Shown piece by piece: positions 1 through 15,715 of a DNA stretch of 64,000 bases. This DNA comes from Eudorina sp. 2006-703-Eu-15. Lineage: Eukaryota; Chlorophyta; Chlorophyceae; Chlamydomonadales; Volvocaceae. Each line of letters opens with the position of its first letter. Within the stretch, counting starts at the first letter, position 1. The notes beneath the pieces were generated by a model. The model saw only the letters and a program-made list of their open reading frames with translations, was not told the DNA's origin and made no database searches. The stretch lies in NCBI GenBank assembly GCA_003117195.1, contig BDSI01000122.1:22030-86029 (forward strand). Reading direction: 5' to 3'. Both the position numbers and the translations under genes were made by a program.

Positions 1-1448
1 TGAGGAACCCCCCCCCGCAACCCTTTCGCCACTCAAGACGGAAAACCCCCATCTGCCCATCGCCCCGAGGCCCCATCCTCATACCTAGGCATCAGCCGTA
101 TGCCCATATCCAGTCTCCCATGCAACCTTCCCCTCGGCGCCATCCCCCACCCCCGATGCCCCGTCCTTCCTGTCCCCTCCTCCCCATCCCCCCCCTCCCG
201 CCGCGCCTACCTCGGTACACCCGGCCGTAGCTGCCCTTGCCCAGCAGCGGGCCCAGTTTGACGTCATCGAACGGGTCGATCTTTGTGTTCAGGATGGCGA
301 ACCCGGTGCCGCGCTGGAGGGGGGAGGGGGAGGGGGGAGACGGCGGGGAAGGAGGGAGGGAGGGAGGGAAGGGGGGAGGGGGGAGAGAGGGGGAGAGGGC
401 GGGGAAGGAGGGAGGGAAGGGGGGAGGGGGGGCGATTCAGACGAGTAAGGGACGGAAATGGAATGCCCCAATGACACGCGAGGGGGTGGGAGGGCAGAGG
501 GGAGATGAGGGTCAGGGGCGTGCGGGCATTCAACAACGCGCAATGCAGGCACATGGCCGATTCCAGACCGCGCCTCCGCGACCACACACCCCCTCCTCCC
601 TCCCTCGTTCCCATGCACCCTTCTTCCCCCGCCCCTCGCCTCCTCGCGCCCTCCTCTACCACCCCCCTTTCCACCCCCCCACCCTACCCCCCCCACCCAC
701 CCCCCCACACACACACACGCACACCCACCTGGTGCGGCCGGGTACCTCGCTATCCAACACACCCTCACGTCACGTCACGTCACGTCACGTCACGTCACGT
801 CACGTCACGTCACGTCACGTCACGTCACGTCACGTCACGTCACGTCACGTCACGTCACGCCCTGCCCTGCCCTGCCCTGCCCTGCCTAACGAACCCACGG
901 GCCTCCCCCCCTACCTGCGACTTGGACGTGAGCTCCGCCGAGTTTCGCGGGGCGGAGCTGAGGGTCACAAAGTAGTAGAGCGGCCCACCGACGGAGGGGG
1001 CCGCGGACAGGATGGGGGGGATGCCCACCTACATAGGGGTGGTGGGGGGGTATAGGAAATTTGGGGGTGGGGGGGGGGAAAGGAGGGGAAAGGGGGTTGG
1101 GCAGTGGGGGGGAAGGAGAGTAGGAAATTCGTGTACATTTTGGAGCTGCGCTGCTGCCAGAGCAACAGTCGGTTGGATTACTCTCCCCCCCCCCACACAC
1201 ACACATAATGGGGGGGAGGGGCTCGCAGGGGCCTGCAGGCTAGGAGGGTTGGGGCAAGGGGGTCGGGTCCCTGGGTGGTCCCCGGAGGACACCGGAAGGT
1301 GGGGCGGGCGGGATGGCATCCCCGCTCCTAGCCCCAACGCATGTCGCCATCCCCGTTGTGACTTCCCAAGGCAGGCACAGCGAGACACGGCCCCCGGACC
1401 TGTCGCACACGGCCCTCCGCCCCTCACTCGGTAACAGAACCCCCCCAT

Positions 1449-1485
<37 letters not shown>

Positions 1486-3400
1486 TGGACTGCTGGACTT
1501 CGCTTCTCGCGGCTCAACGGGTCCGTTACCGACTACCCCATGATGCCCCGAAACCACCCTGATTCCCCCTCTCCTCCCATTGTACATGAAAACAGCGAAT
1601 TCCCCCTTGCCCTGACCCCTTCCCTTCCCTCCCTCCCCACCCAAGGCCCAACACACACACCCTCCCCTGTGTTCCCTCCTCACCAGCGGCATGTACGAAT
1701 CCATCGTGGAGTTGTGGGCGCTCCGGAACTGCAGGTTGATGTACCGCCGCCCCCCTCCTCCCCCGCCACCCCCCCCTGAGCTGGACATCAGCAGCGACCG
1801 GCCGTTGGCGCTGCCCGCTCGGCTGCCCCCTCCGCTGGGACTGCTGCTGCCCCCCGTCCCCGTCCCCGTCCCCGTCCCCTTGCTGCCTGCCACTGCGCCT
1901 CCGGCTCCTCCCCCTGCTCCCGCTCCCCCTGTTCGCGGGGAGGCGGGTCCCTGCAGGTAGCTGACCAGCAGGCTGAAGGACTCCTGCGCCTCGATGGCCG
2001 AGTTGTAGCGCATGCGGGAGGCCTCCGGGGACTCGTCGGGCGTCTGAGGAGAGGAGGGGGAAGACGAGGAGGGGGACGACGAGGAGGAGGGGGGGAGGGA
2101 ATTGGCTTGAGACGTGTAAAAACCTGCGCTGATTGCGGAGGAGGAGGGGACACAGATCTGGAGGACATACGACGTACACGGGACCCATGGGACCCATGGG
2201 AGTTGAAACCTCTCCCCGATCCCCGATCCCAACCTCCCCCAACCGCTCGCAGACACCCCCCGACCGACATATCCAGACTCACCCCATCCTTCCAGGCACG
2301 GCCACTCAGCCAGGCACAGGGCCGCCTCCTTCCCCCCTTTCTCCCCCCCTCTGTGCGTTGATCCCCTCACCCCCCCCCCAACCGTCAAGGCCCTCCCCTC
2401 CCCTCCCCCTCCCCAAGCAGCTCAGTAAAAATATGTCTACCAATTTCCTAAATCCCCTCCCCTCCCCCTCACCCCAGCCCCCCTCCACCCACCCCTCCCC
2501 TCCCCGCCCCACCGTGAATGCCTTCCAGAAGGCGCTCCCCGCCAGGCTGTCCTTGGGTATCCCCGTGGCCCTCTCCCAGGCCTCGTTGACGAACATGATG
2601 GGCCACACGGGCAGCGACATGTTGACCAACATAATGCCCTCGCTGGGGGGAGGGGGGAGATATGGGGAGGGGGGAGGGGGGGAGGGGGCGAGGGGGGTAT
2701 AGGAAATTGGTGGACAATATCAAACTGCGCTGCTGCTAGAGCGACGGTTCGACCGGAGAACATTGGCACAGTACGGTAGATCGCCAGCGACGACGAGGGG
2801 AGGAGGGGGGGAGGGCGCAGTGGGTTGAGGGTGCAGTGGGGGGAGGGGGAGGGGGAAGAGGAAGGGTGAAGGGGGAAGGGCGGGAGGATATGATGGTGGT
2901 TCGTGGTTCGTGCGAATTCCTCGATTCACCTGCTCCCCCCCAAGAACACACACACGCCACCAGTTCCCGACACGCCCGCTGCCCCCCTTCATCCCCCCTC
3001 CCCCAAAACCCACTTGAAGCAGTCGAGCGCCCGTATCAGCTGGTGGTTCTCCCGGTACAGCTGCGCGCTGCGCGCCTTCTGCTCCTCCAGCAGCAGGTCC
3101 TTCTCTATCTCCCGCACCACCATCTCGCCCATGTTGGCCAGCATGTTGCAGCTCTCCGCGTCAAAGGCGCGCGGCTTGTTGTCGATGATGCACAGCGAGC
3201 CCAGCCGCAGCCCGTTGGTGGCCACGAGGGGGCAGCCCGCGTAGAAGCGGATGTGTGGGGAGCCCAGCACCAGTGGGTTGTTGCGGAAGCGGATGTCCTC
3301 CAGCGCGTTCTCCACCACCAGCACCTCGGGGAACTCGGGCAGCAGCGTCCTGGGAGGGGTTGCCGGGTAGGGGAGGGGGAGGGGAGGGGAGGCGAGGAGG

Positions 3401-3446
<46 letters not shown>

Positions 3447-6406
3447 AGATAAGAGACCCGCCCGACAGAGGAGGGTGTGTGTGTCTTAGGCAGGCAGGCA
3501 GGCAGAACAGGAGGGTCGAGGGTGTGTGCAAAAGGTAACTGAGGGTGTGTGTGTGTGAATGATGATTCACAGAAATTCTTCCTCCGGCAACACCTCCCAC
3601 GTGTCCCCACCCCCCATTACGGCCACAAGCACATCCAGCGGGCCCCTGCCCCCGTCTCTCCGAAGAGCTCCCCAACGGTTTCCCCACAACCCCTCATCAC
3701 ACGCTCCCGCAGTACGAATATTTCCTATTTACCCCACCCCCTCCCGCAATGCCGCGGAGCGGCGGGCGGATGTGAAGTCGTTTAGAGGTTTCCCAGCTGG
3801 CCAGGGGGGTCCCAGCGGGGGGGATGGGCGAGGCCAGGTCCACTCGCCGCCGCCATGGGGCCCTCCGCCCTCCCGCTGCTCCTCTCCCCCACCTTGACGC
3901 CATGTGCCGAGACGCGCTCCGGCGCCCTCCCTCCCCTCTTTCCCTCCCTCCCCTGCTCCCTCCCTCCCTCCCCTCCTCCTCCTCCCTCCCTCCCTCCCTC
4001 CCTCCCTCCCTCCTCCCTCCCTCCCTCCCTCCGTCCCTCCCCTCCCTCCCTCCCTCCCTCCCTCCTCCCTCCCTCCCTCCCTCCCTCCCTCCCCTCCCTC
4101 CCTCCCTCCCTCCCTCCCTCCCTCCCCTCCTCCCTCCCTCCCTCCCTCCCCTCCTCCCTCTCTCCCCCCTCCCTCCCTCCCTCCCTCCCTCCCTCCCTCT
4201 CTCCCCCCTCCCTCCCTCCCTCCGTCCCTCCCTCCCTCCCTCCCTCCCTCCCTCCCTCCCTCCCTCCCTCCCTCCCTCCCTCCCCCCCTCCCTCCCTCCC
4301 CTCCTCCATCTTTCCCCTTTCCTCCCGACTGGCTCCCTGTCCCGGACGGCCGGTCCACTCGATCCACCCGGGCAGGGCCAGGTCCTCCACCCGCCCCTGC
4401 CCCTGCCCTGCAGAGCCCAACCCAAACGACCCCACTAAGCTCGCTGCTCACTGCTTTGACTCTTGAGCTCAGCGCCCTGGCCGGCCGCTGCCGGTCGATG
4501 CCCCTGCCGCTGATGCTGCGGGCAGCCATCGCCCGCCATCGCGGTCCCTCCGCCGCTCCAGGGAACGCGCCTGACCCTTTCCCGCTCCAGGGAAAGCGCC
4601 AGAGCCCACCCACCCACCCACCCACCCAGCCAACCCACCAGGCGCAGAAGGACGACTTTCGGTCCGTCTGGCGGACTGGCAGCCCCTGCACCGACTTGAA
4701 CCACTGCCGGTCCTTGTCCACCAGGGACACCAGGGCTATCGGGGTCTGCAGGGGCCGAGCACGGGGCGGGGGTAGCGGTGGGGGGGGTGGGGGGTGGGGG
4801 TGCGGGAGCGGGTGGGGGTGGGCGAGGTCATGTAATGGTGGTGGTGGTGGGGTATAGGAAATTGGTAGACATGTTATATACTGCTGTGGTGGGGGGGTGA
4901 AGGTGACTGCATCTGCCAGGGGCCCTGGGGTTGGGGAGAGCGGGGCGGGGGAGGGTATAGGAGATTGGTAGACATGTTCAAACTGCGCTGCTGTCAGACG
5001 GGGCGGGGGCGGCGGTCCACCGGCGCGCTGACTCGGGTGGTGCAGCTTCCGGCACCTCGCACCCCACCTAGTCGGAAGCGGAACTGGATCCGAAAGCGCA
5101 ACCGGATCCGGGAACTGGAAGCGGCAGTAGCTGGTGTGCTTTTGAACCGGTCGTGTAGAGGGCGGGGACATGGGGGTCCTACACTCTTTGTGGAACCGAA
5201 CCCAAACACCTTGACACCCGAACGCTGGGGTGGGGTGGGGTGTAGGGAACTGGGTAGATAGATTGGAGCTTGGGGTGTGGTGGGGAGGGATGGGGTGGGG
5301 TAAGGATTGGAGAACCGATGTGTGGCACAGGAGTCAATGGGGGTGGGGTGGGATGGAGTGGCCGGTGCTGGGCGACCGCAGCCCGGCGGACCCCCCTGAT
5401 TCGTATCCGCGCCAGGGGTAGGGGTGGCGTCGCACCATTCCTCCACTCAGCCGCGCCCGTCGGGGGGAATAAACCCTTTTGGTGCCGACGCGGCATTGCA
5501 CATTCAATTGCGGTGCACCCACTGATGGCGACAGGCCGAGCCGGCCTGTCGCCGTCGGCCTGTCGCCCACACACTGGCGCGGGTTAGCAGTCCTTGCCCC
5601 CGGCCTCGGGACCCGGTCGGGCGGAATGTGACACACACACACGTACCCCCCCTTGAACGTATCACGCGCCCTGCCGTGCCCACCATCGAGCACATGAGCC
5701 ATGTATCGGGCGTGTCATGGCGCCCGTGCGGCATGTACGCGGTGTGCGGCCCCGGCCCCCTGGCCCCTGGCGACCGCACCTTGAACACCAGGCAGCAGAG
5801 GCGGGTGATGTCGTCAAAGCGCTTCTCAGGCTCCTGCGGGGCGGGGCAGGAGGGGGGCACGTTTCTGTCCCGGTGAGATGTCTGCCAGATAGGCGTCGGG
5901 TTATAACCACCACCTTAAACAAAAGGAGTAGTTTCTGGGGCCGCGCGCAAATCAGAGAGGTCATCCGGTTGTGTGCTGCTCGAAAGCGACGCACCGTGTC
6001 CAGTATGCCCAGCTTGCAGAGAAAGCCCATGCGCTCCTCCTCATTGACGGGAGGTTCCGCGCCTTTGTGTTCGGGCTCGCCGCCTTGCCCGCTCGATTCA
6101 TTTGATGTAGATACACGCGCGATTGGGACTGCTGCGCGTGTGGGCGTCTGAACTGCCGACGGCGGAGAGCTCTTGACCTTGGCGGTTTCCGAAGCGGGCG
6201 CAGTGGCCGCGGCTCCCGACGGTGCGTTTGCGCTCTGTGGCAAGCCAACACACAGAACATCCAGTGATGCGCAAACGGACGTATGCACTTACAAAAAGCT
6301 AGAAGCTTCAGCCCACCAGGCGAAGCCCACAACAACTCGTCGACTCGGGGCTGCCTCTTACGCTGACCTCGCGCTTAGCTCTGGCTTTACTTGAGCCGGA
6401 CCCCAT
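1..6406 (-). CDS. GAF-PAS domain protein kinase, N-terminal part (3' end beyond window)
   Basis: Probable signalling kinase with N-terminal sensor domains. Exons in transcript order: 6406-6362, 6234-5995, 5833-5780, 4745-4639, 3349-3014, 2642-2513, 2043-1684, 1028-915, 313-211. All have GT-AG ends and compatible phases. The ATG at 6406 opens [15 protein letters not shown]. The GAF domain starts near residue 80 ([11 protein letters not shown], then [47 protein letters not shown]) and ends in a coiled segment. A PAS domain follows ([27 protein letters not shown]) and continues across a Gly/Ser-rich insert to [10 protein letters not shown]. The last exon carries the kinase glycine loop [11 protein letters not shown] near residue 485; the rest of the kinase lies left of position 1. 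The domain order resembles GAF/PAS-containing tyrosine-kinase-like or MAPKKK-type kinases of green algae, which is inference. Split codons rebuild DCF-N-EGIM and CA-W-TLL exactly at the family motifs, supporting the splice choices. Confidence 0.85.
766..884. repeat. (CACGT)n then (CCCTG)n pentanucleotide tract
   Basis: About 18 copies of CACGT run from 766 to 858 and then change into CCCTG units to 884. The tract lies in the gene 1 intron between the exon ending at 915 and the kinase exon, starting about 30 bases after the donor on the gene strand. Each unit holds the CACGT half of a CACGTG/ACGT-type palindrome, so the array is self-complementary at ACGT. Confidence 0.9.
3404..3443. repeat. 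(GT)n microsatellite with TTTAG-type spacer
   Basis: About 20 GT units are followed at 3444 by TTTAGATAAGAGACCCGCCC, more GT, and a TTAGGCAGGCAGG block at 3486. The arrangement recurs elsewhere in the window (see findings). The tract lies in a gene 1 intron. Confidence 0.85.
3938..4312. repeat. (CCCT)n polypyrimidine tract, about 375 bp
   Basis: Imperfect CCCT/CCCTCC tetranucleotide array inside the gene 1 intron between exons 4745-4639 and 3349-3014. The gene is on the minus strand, so the transcript carries the GGGA purine strand, which could form G-quadruplexes or an R-loop. Confidence 0.95.
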
Positions 6407-7165
6407 CTTTCTCACGGGCCTAGCTGCGCCTTGCAACTTTAGTTGCGGGCAGCGTTGCAAACTCCATCAACAGTGGCACTTCAATAGAGTTGTGACGGTG
6501 TCGTTGATGCAAGGGTAATGGCAGGGGATGTTGAGAAACACAGACCGGAACCATAACGGTACGAACACAGTTTTGCTCGAAGTCTTGTTCCTTGCTAATG
6601 CTGTTGACTTGGGCCGAGTTATTAAATTGCCATGATATAAATTCTGAGAACACGATATTATTTTGACAACCTTTAAGCTTTCGATTTTGTCTTCATACAT
6701 CGACTATCTCTTTGTTTTCTTGACTCTATAATCTGAACGGACTCCATGTGCCTACTTCGGATTAAATAAGAAAATTCTAACATCGGTTAACGTCGGACAT
6801 ATGAGTTCGCACCACGCTGACCTACGCTTAAGGAAGCGGTGATACTTGCCTTGGAAATTGCTGCAAGTATGTCAGCAATTATGATATTCGGCTCAGTTTG
6901 CTTTGACTGTCAGGCCCTGAGTGGTCCGCTCATGTGACGCATACGGTACTGTCCACCAAGAGCACATGCCTTGAAAGTTGTGGCTGTTATCTCGCAATCC
7001 TACTTTGCCGTTGTGGCCCTCGTGATGTGGGATGGGCCCGAGCAAGCTCCGGCCGCGTGGGTGCTGCACTGCCGTGCCCATGATACCTCGTAGCCACCCT
7101 CCTCCGTTCCCTCCCGCGCGTCCCCCTCACATCACACGAAGCGCAGCCGGGACCTCGCACGCCGG
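6407..7165. promoter_or_regulatory. Divergent spacer between the GAF-PAS kinase and coiled-coil genes
   Basis: 759 bases separate the two start codons, so the stretch must hold both promoters and 5' UTRs. It is clearly more AT-rich than its flanks (for example 6590-6770). A TATAAA hexamer lies at 6636-6641, but it is 525 bases from the plus-strand ATG and its use is unproven. No ORF here looks coding. Confidence 0.5.
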
Positions 7166-11053
<3,888 letters not shown>

Positions 11054-12368
11054 CCCGCGGGTCGGGGGAAAGCGGTGGAGGGTGGAGGGTTAAACCAGAC
11101 ACACAGGGTGGAGGAGGGCCGGTGGAGGAAGCTGTGGAGAGGGCGGGAGGGGGGGTATAGGAAATTGGTAGGCATATTTATTTATCGGGATTTGGGGGAA
11201 TCGTGCGTGGTCCAGGCAGGGACGAAGCGGCGTTGGTTGAGAGGTTGTGGATGGGTGGGTTTGTTGATAGGCGCGGTCTGTGCAGCAAAAACCAGCAGCG
11301 ACGAACGTGTGGCGATGGTGGTATGGTGGAGGTGGTGGTGGAGGCACCCTGTGGGGAGGAGCGGGCTGCGGGCCCGGCCCTCGGGCTTAGCTGAGGGCCG
11401 GTTGCGAGGTGCGCCGGGCCCCGGTGTCCTAGTGTCATGACGGGGCGGGGTGCAGTGGGGTGGGGTGGGGGCAGGGGGGCTCGCGGGGGAGGCGACGCGC
11501 TCCCCAGCTGGCGAGCTGGCCTGGCCCCATGTGCTGGCAGCAGAAGGGGGAGATGCGGTGACGTCACGCACCGGCAGCGAGGTTGAGAGGGGGAGAGGGA
11601 GGGAACGAGGGGGAGAGGGAGGGAACGAGGGGGAGAGGGAGGGAACGAGGGGGAGAGGGAGGGGAGGGGTGCGACACACGGGCGGACCCCGCGAGCCGTG
11701 TTGAGGTGTTGGGAGGCGAGGCACGGACTTGATGACGTCACCGCGAGCGTGTGCCACTACGAGCGTGTAGTGGCACTGTAACCGTTACAAGGTGGGCCCG
11801 TAGTCCCGACCGGGTGTTCCAACGGTCCCAGATATGGTGACTCGCAGGCGCCTCAGCTCATCAACACCCACCAAGGACCGCGCACCCATCCTCCACCCCC
11901 CCGGGGGGGAAGGTAAAAAGAAACTGCCCAGACACACCCAGCCCGTCGACAAATACTTACCAACGATAATTACCGGCTACCTGAAAGGCAGAGGAGGAAA
12001 CGCAAGCGAAAGCAAAGAGGCCGCGCCACCGGTGGGGGGGGTCACGCAGCAGTACCGGCCAACACACCAGGTTACCAGCGCGCTAGGAGTTCCTCCCATG
12101 GAAACCGCGCCAGACCAGCCGAATCACGTGGGATGGTATGGGACAACTTTCATCCCCCTGGGGTTGCGGGTGGTACGGGGCAGAGGCTTGCATCCTTTTT
12201 TTTGTCGGAGACATGGAGGTGTCCAGCGTCTTCCCCGTCCCGCCCCTCCCCGCCCTGGTGTGTGTGTGTGTGTGTGTATATATCGTTACATATCTGCCAA
12301 CTCCCACCGGTCTGTGTGTTTAGAATTGCAACCCGGTCTGTGTGTGTGTTTAGAATTGCAACCCGCCC

Positions 12369-12371
<3 letters not shown>
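11054..12371. other. 3' UTR and spacer with repeats, no gene seen
   Basis: Holds a dispersed intron-type element at 11152-11180 (antisense), a GGGAACGAGGGGGAGA array at 11585-11670, and a 45-base block at 11783-11830 that recurs at 49916-49960. From 12257 to 12371 there are GT runs separated by TTTAGAATTGCAACCCG spacers. No ORF shows family resemblance. Confidence 0.6.
11777..11781 (+). terminator. Candidate TGTAA polyadenylation signal for the coiled-coil gene
   Basis: TGTAA is the usual polyadenylation signal in chlamydomonadalean algae. This is the first one noticed downstream of the stop at 11053, implying a 3' UTR of about 730 bases. Chance occurrence is possible. Confidence 0.35.

Positions 12372-12461
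<90 letters not shown>
12372..12461. repeat. (GT)n tract, 3' tail of the minus-strand LINE
   Basis: About 45 GT units abut the conserved LINE terminus GATATGTAACGATTC (read on the minus strand), so on the element's sense strand this is an (AC)n tail like the one at 9431-9548. Confidence 0.85.
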
Positions 12462-12464
<3 letters not shown>

Positions 12465-15400
12465 CGTTACATATCTGCCGGGCCGACACTGGCCGGGGGC
12501 GCTAACCCCCCCCATACGGGAGACCGCCGAAGCACTTTCCCCCGGATACGGGGGAGAGGGGCGTAAGGGGCCTCTGTCCCCTCGCTCTCAACCAATGGCG
12601 CGTGCCCCATCCCCGAGGATCGGTGACCGCTGTGCCCCCTCAAGGGAGTGGGCGAAGGCCCATCCCGGGCGGTCTGCGCCTCGCAGTCCGCTGTTCAATT
12701 CATGTGACGCTGGCCGGGGGCGCTAACCCGCCCCATACGGGAGACCGCCGAAGCACTCTCCCCCGGATTCGGGGGAAAGGGGCGTAAGGGGCCTCTGTCC
12801 CCTCGCTCTCAACCAAGGGCGCGCGCCCGATCCCTGAGGATCGGTGACAGCTGTGCCCCCTCAAGGGATTGGGCGGAAGCCCATCCCGGGCGGTCTGCGC
12901 CTCGCAGTCCGCTGTTCAACCTCCTCAAGTCCTTGCAACACCCAGGGCGCGTTCCTCGGCAATTCGGAGGCGTACCCCGCCCGGTGCGGTAAAACTAGCC
13001 TGGTCCCGCGTCCCAACCTAATCGTACTAGCTAAGGTTGCACCATCCGGCAGGCCTGCCCGCCCAGCTGAGTCAGAGCGACGTCGCACACGTCAGGCCTT
13101 GCTGGGTCCGGGTATGCAGTCGGGCGCTCCATGATGGGGCTATGGTTTGCACAAGGCAGCACATCACCACGTAAGCTTCCCTGTCGTACACCCCATCCCG
13201 TCGCGAGCGGCCCTCACCTACAAGTCCCGCTGCCAACTCCCACTGGTCGGGCCCGACCCTCCTCGGGCACCCACGTGCCCGGAAGTGGGCTTGCCTTGTC
13301 CCAATCCCTACACCCTAGAGCCTCGCGCTGCTATCTATCCATCAAAAGTCTACGTCTACTGGCTGCACGCAGCGGATCCGGCCGTCCACCACCGATAGGA
13401 TTGGGTGGTCCGGTCCCACCCCCTCCCATCCCCGTCGCGGTCGGCCCAGTTCTGCAAAACTGGCGACCCGCTGCCAGAACTCCATGACTGCGCGCGCCTT
13501 AGCTACATCTACCGGCGACGGGGCAGCCGGCGCCCCCGGCACGGGTTGTGCGCCCCGTTGCGGGTCGCTGCACGTAGCCCAACCCTCGCCCGCTCCATGG
13601 CCGTCAGCGCCGCTAGGGCAATGATATCCCAAACCCCTTGTTGCATCCCCTGCGGCGGCTCAGCCAGCCACACATTGGCTCGGGTGACGGGGCCCTGAAC
13701 GTGTGCCCTGATCTGTTGTACCACTGCCTGAGCGACCGGGCATGCCCAGAAATGGTGTGCCCGTGGTGAACACGGGTGGGGCCCCGCGCCACCGTACCCG
13801 CCGCACCCACACGCCTCGGGGTGAGCGTTGTGTAGGTGGCTGTTGCCAGGCAGCGGGACCCTGTCAACCGCCAGGCGCCACAGTGTTTCCCAGTGCTCCC
13901 GTTCCCACTTGATGGCCCAAAGCCGCTGTAGAGTGGCAGGCACACTTGATGCCGGGGGGTGTGCCGTAGGGCCAGCTACGCCGTCTGCCTCAAGCTGTTC
14001 CCGGGCCTCCTGCTCGTATGCAGCGTGCAGTCGTGCCCGGGCTGCCGCCACCTCCTGCAGCTGCAGCTGTGTCGGCAGTCGGACCGTCAGGCCACTAAGC
14101 TTGACCGTCAGCGAGTTGGCTAGCCGCCACCCCATCCGGTGCACAATCCGCCGACGGGTCCCTTCCTCGGACTCCAGGTTCCCCGCCCGCTCGGGGTGGT
14201 CCAACACAGCTGTTGCAGCTCCCCGCCACTCCTCGCTGATGTCGGCGATTAGGCGGTGGATGGCCGTCAGGGTCGGCCCTCACCTGAAGGTCGTGGCCTC
14301 ATGTGGCGCCAGGTGGTCGCGGACCCACGCGTCCCATCCAGCACCGGCTGCGGGTGCCTCGCCGGCTGCACGCGCGACCCGCACTGCGTCCCCAACTGTG
14401 CGAAGCTTCCCGCAGGCTGCCAGTCGTGTGTGCCGCCTCTCCAGGCCGGGCCACGTTGACGGTTCCGCGGTGTCCCGCGTCTCCGCCGGCGTGAAGTCCG
14501 GGTCCGGGTCGCCTGTGCTGTCCTCCATGCCATCCTCCGCTATCCCCGGAGTGTTGTTGGGTAGGAGTGGGTTTCCCCGCAAGGGGATGTTGAAGCACCA
14601 GTCGCCGGCCACCGGGAGTGGGGATGTGTCCACGTCTTGGACCGGCGGGAGGCGGCTGAGGGCCCCCATGATTCTGCGGATGTCCTGCGGCAGCGATGTC
14701 AGTCCAGGCAGCGTGTCCGCGCTGTCTGGTGGGCCTGCCGTCAATACTGAGCTGGGGCTAAGATTCGGGTGGTGGTGCCGAAGGTAGGTGGCCGTCACCT
14801 GCGCCCACGGGTGGCCGCGAGCCCCCGGTGGTTGGCCCACCGACCGGGCCAGGCGTGTCGCCCACACAGCCTCCCGCGCGTAGCAGTGGGCTTTGAGTGG
14901 CAAGAGGCCGAAACCGCCCGTGGCCGGGTGGCCATAGAGCAGCTGTCGGGGGACGCCCGTTAGGCGTTGGCAAGGCGTCACCAGGCTGACCCGCAGGTCC
15001 CCGACGGCCGCGGCCCAGTTCTCCAGTTGTTCCTCCTCGCTGTGTGTGGGGAGGCCGCCATGCTCCCAGTGGTACGTATCCAGTTGGAGTGCGTAGGCGG
15101 AAGCCCCCTCACATCGACCGAATACTGTCAGCGGCGGTCTGGTGTGGCGGTCCATACGTTGTCGGGCTGTCGAGAGGGACTGCTGACGGGTGGGGACAAG
15201 GAGAGCTGGAGAGTTCGAGAATCGGATACCGAGAGCGGTGGCTGCCGAGACCTGTCGGAGCCCTGCAATCGTGGCGGCGTTCGGTCCCGGTGCCGGTTGC
15301 TGCGGCTGCTCGGATCCAATCTTCAGGAGTTCCACCTTGTCTCGGTTCAACCGTTGCCCAGCTGCTTGCGCGAAGGTTTGCATGGCCTCAAGAAACGCCG

Positions 15401-15630
15401 GGACAGTCGCCTCCCCTTCCAGGAGGACCTGGCCGTCGTCTGCGAACTGAACCGCTGTCATGCGGTCCTCGTCTGTAGGACTCATTCGGATCCCGATGTT
15501 GTTCCGCTGCAGCCATGACAGAAGGGCTTGCGCTACAAAGAGATACAGCAGGGGGGCCAAGGGGCAGCCCTGCCGTACGCCCGCCGCCATGTGGACCGGA
15601 TGGTAGAGCCGGCCCCCCACCAGTGCCTGC
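12462..15630 (-). mobile_element. 5'-truncated non-LTR retrotransposon (LINE)
   Basis: The minus strand carries the C-terminal part of a LINE polyprotein (15620 to about 13342), a 3' UTR, the terminal motif GGCAGATATGTAACGATTC and an (AC)n tail. The 3' UTR is partly duplicated: 12470-12702 and 12708-12935 repeat the same roughly 230 bases, joined by AATTCATGTG. The 5' end at about 15630 falls within the reverse transcriptase domain, so endonuclease and early RT motifs are missing. It abuts the short AC tail of another copy (15631-15715). Confidence 0.88.
13342..15620 (-). pseudogene. LINE reverse transcriptase, C-terminal part, broken
   Basis: The frame from 15620 holds the late RT motifs GVRQGCPLAPLLYLF and AVQFADDGQVLLEG, then a thumb/connection region. 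One in-frame TGA interrupts it at 14280-14282; the same frame then stays open to 13509. It includes a cysteine/histidine zinc-binding cluster (CGCGGYGG...HHFWACPVAQAVV near 13730-13810) as in zf-RVT C-termini of L1-type elements. From about 13590 to 13342 the coding signal moves to another frame (AVMEFWQRVASFAELG, then DHPILSVVDGRIRCVQP), showing a frameshift. With no N-terminus, a stop and a frameshift, it cannot make a working enzyme. The clade assignment (L1-like) is inference from the zinc cluster. Confidence 0.85.
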
Positions 15631-15715
15631 CTGTGTGTGAATCGTTACATATCTGCCGGGCCGACGCTGGCCGGGGGCGCTAACCCGCCCCATTCGGGAG
15701 ACCGCCGAAGCACTC
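15631..15715 (-). mobile_element. 3' terminus of an older LINE copy
   Basis: About 80 bases match the LINE 3' terminus (GTGAATCGTTACATATCTGCC on the plus strand, then the CGCTAACCCGCC block) with a tail of only about four AC units. The neighbouring LINE starts exactly where this tail ends, so that element probably inserted into it. Confidence 0.8.

Noticed and set aside
3697..5171. 480- and 242-residue Gly-Arg-Glu ORFs on the minus strand
   Set aside because: Translations of the (CCCT)n tract within a kinase-gene intron.
5995..6288. Start of the GAF-PAS kinase at 6288
   Set aside because: That codon is GTG (HTSVCAS...), not ATG. A separate ATG exon at 6406-6362 splices in phase to the acceptor CCACAG at 6235.
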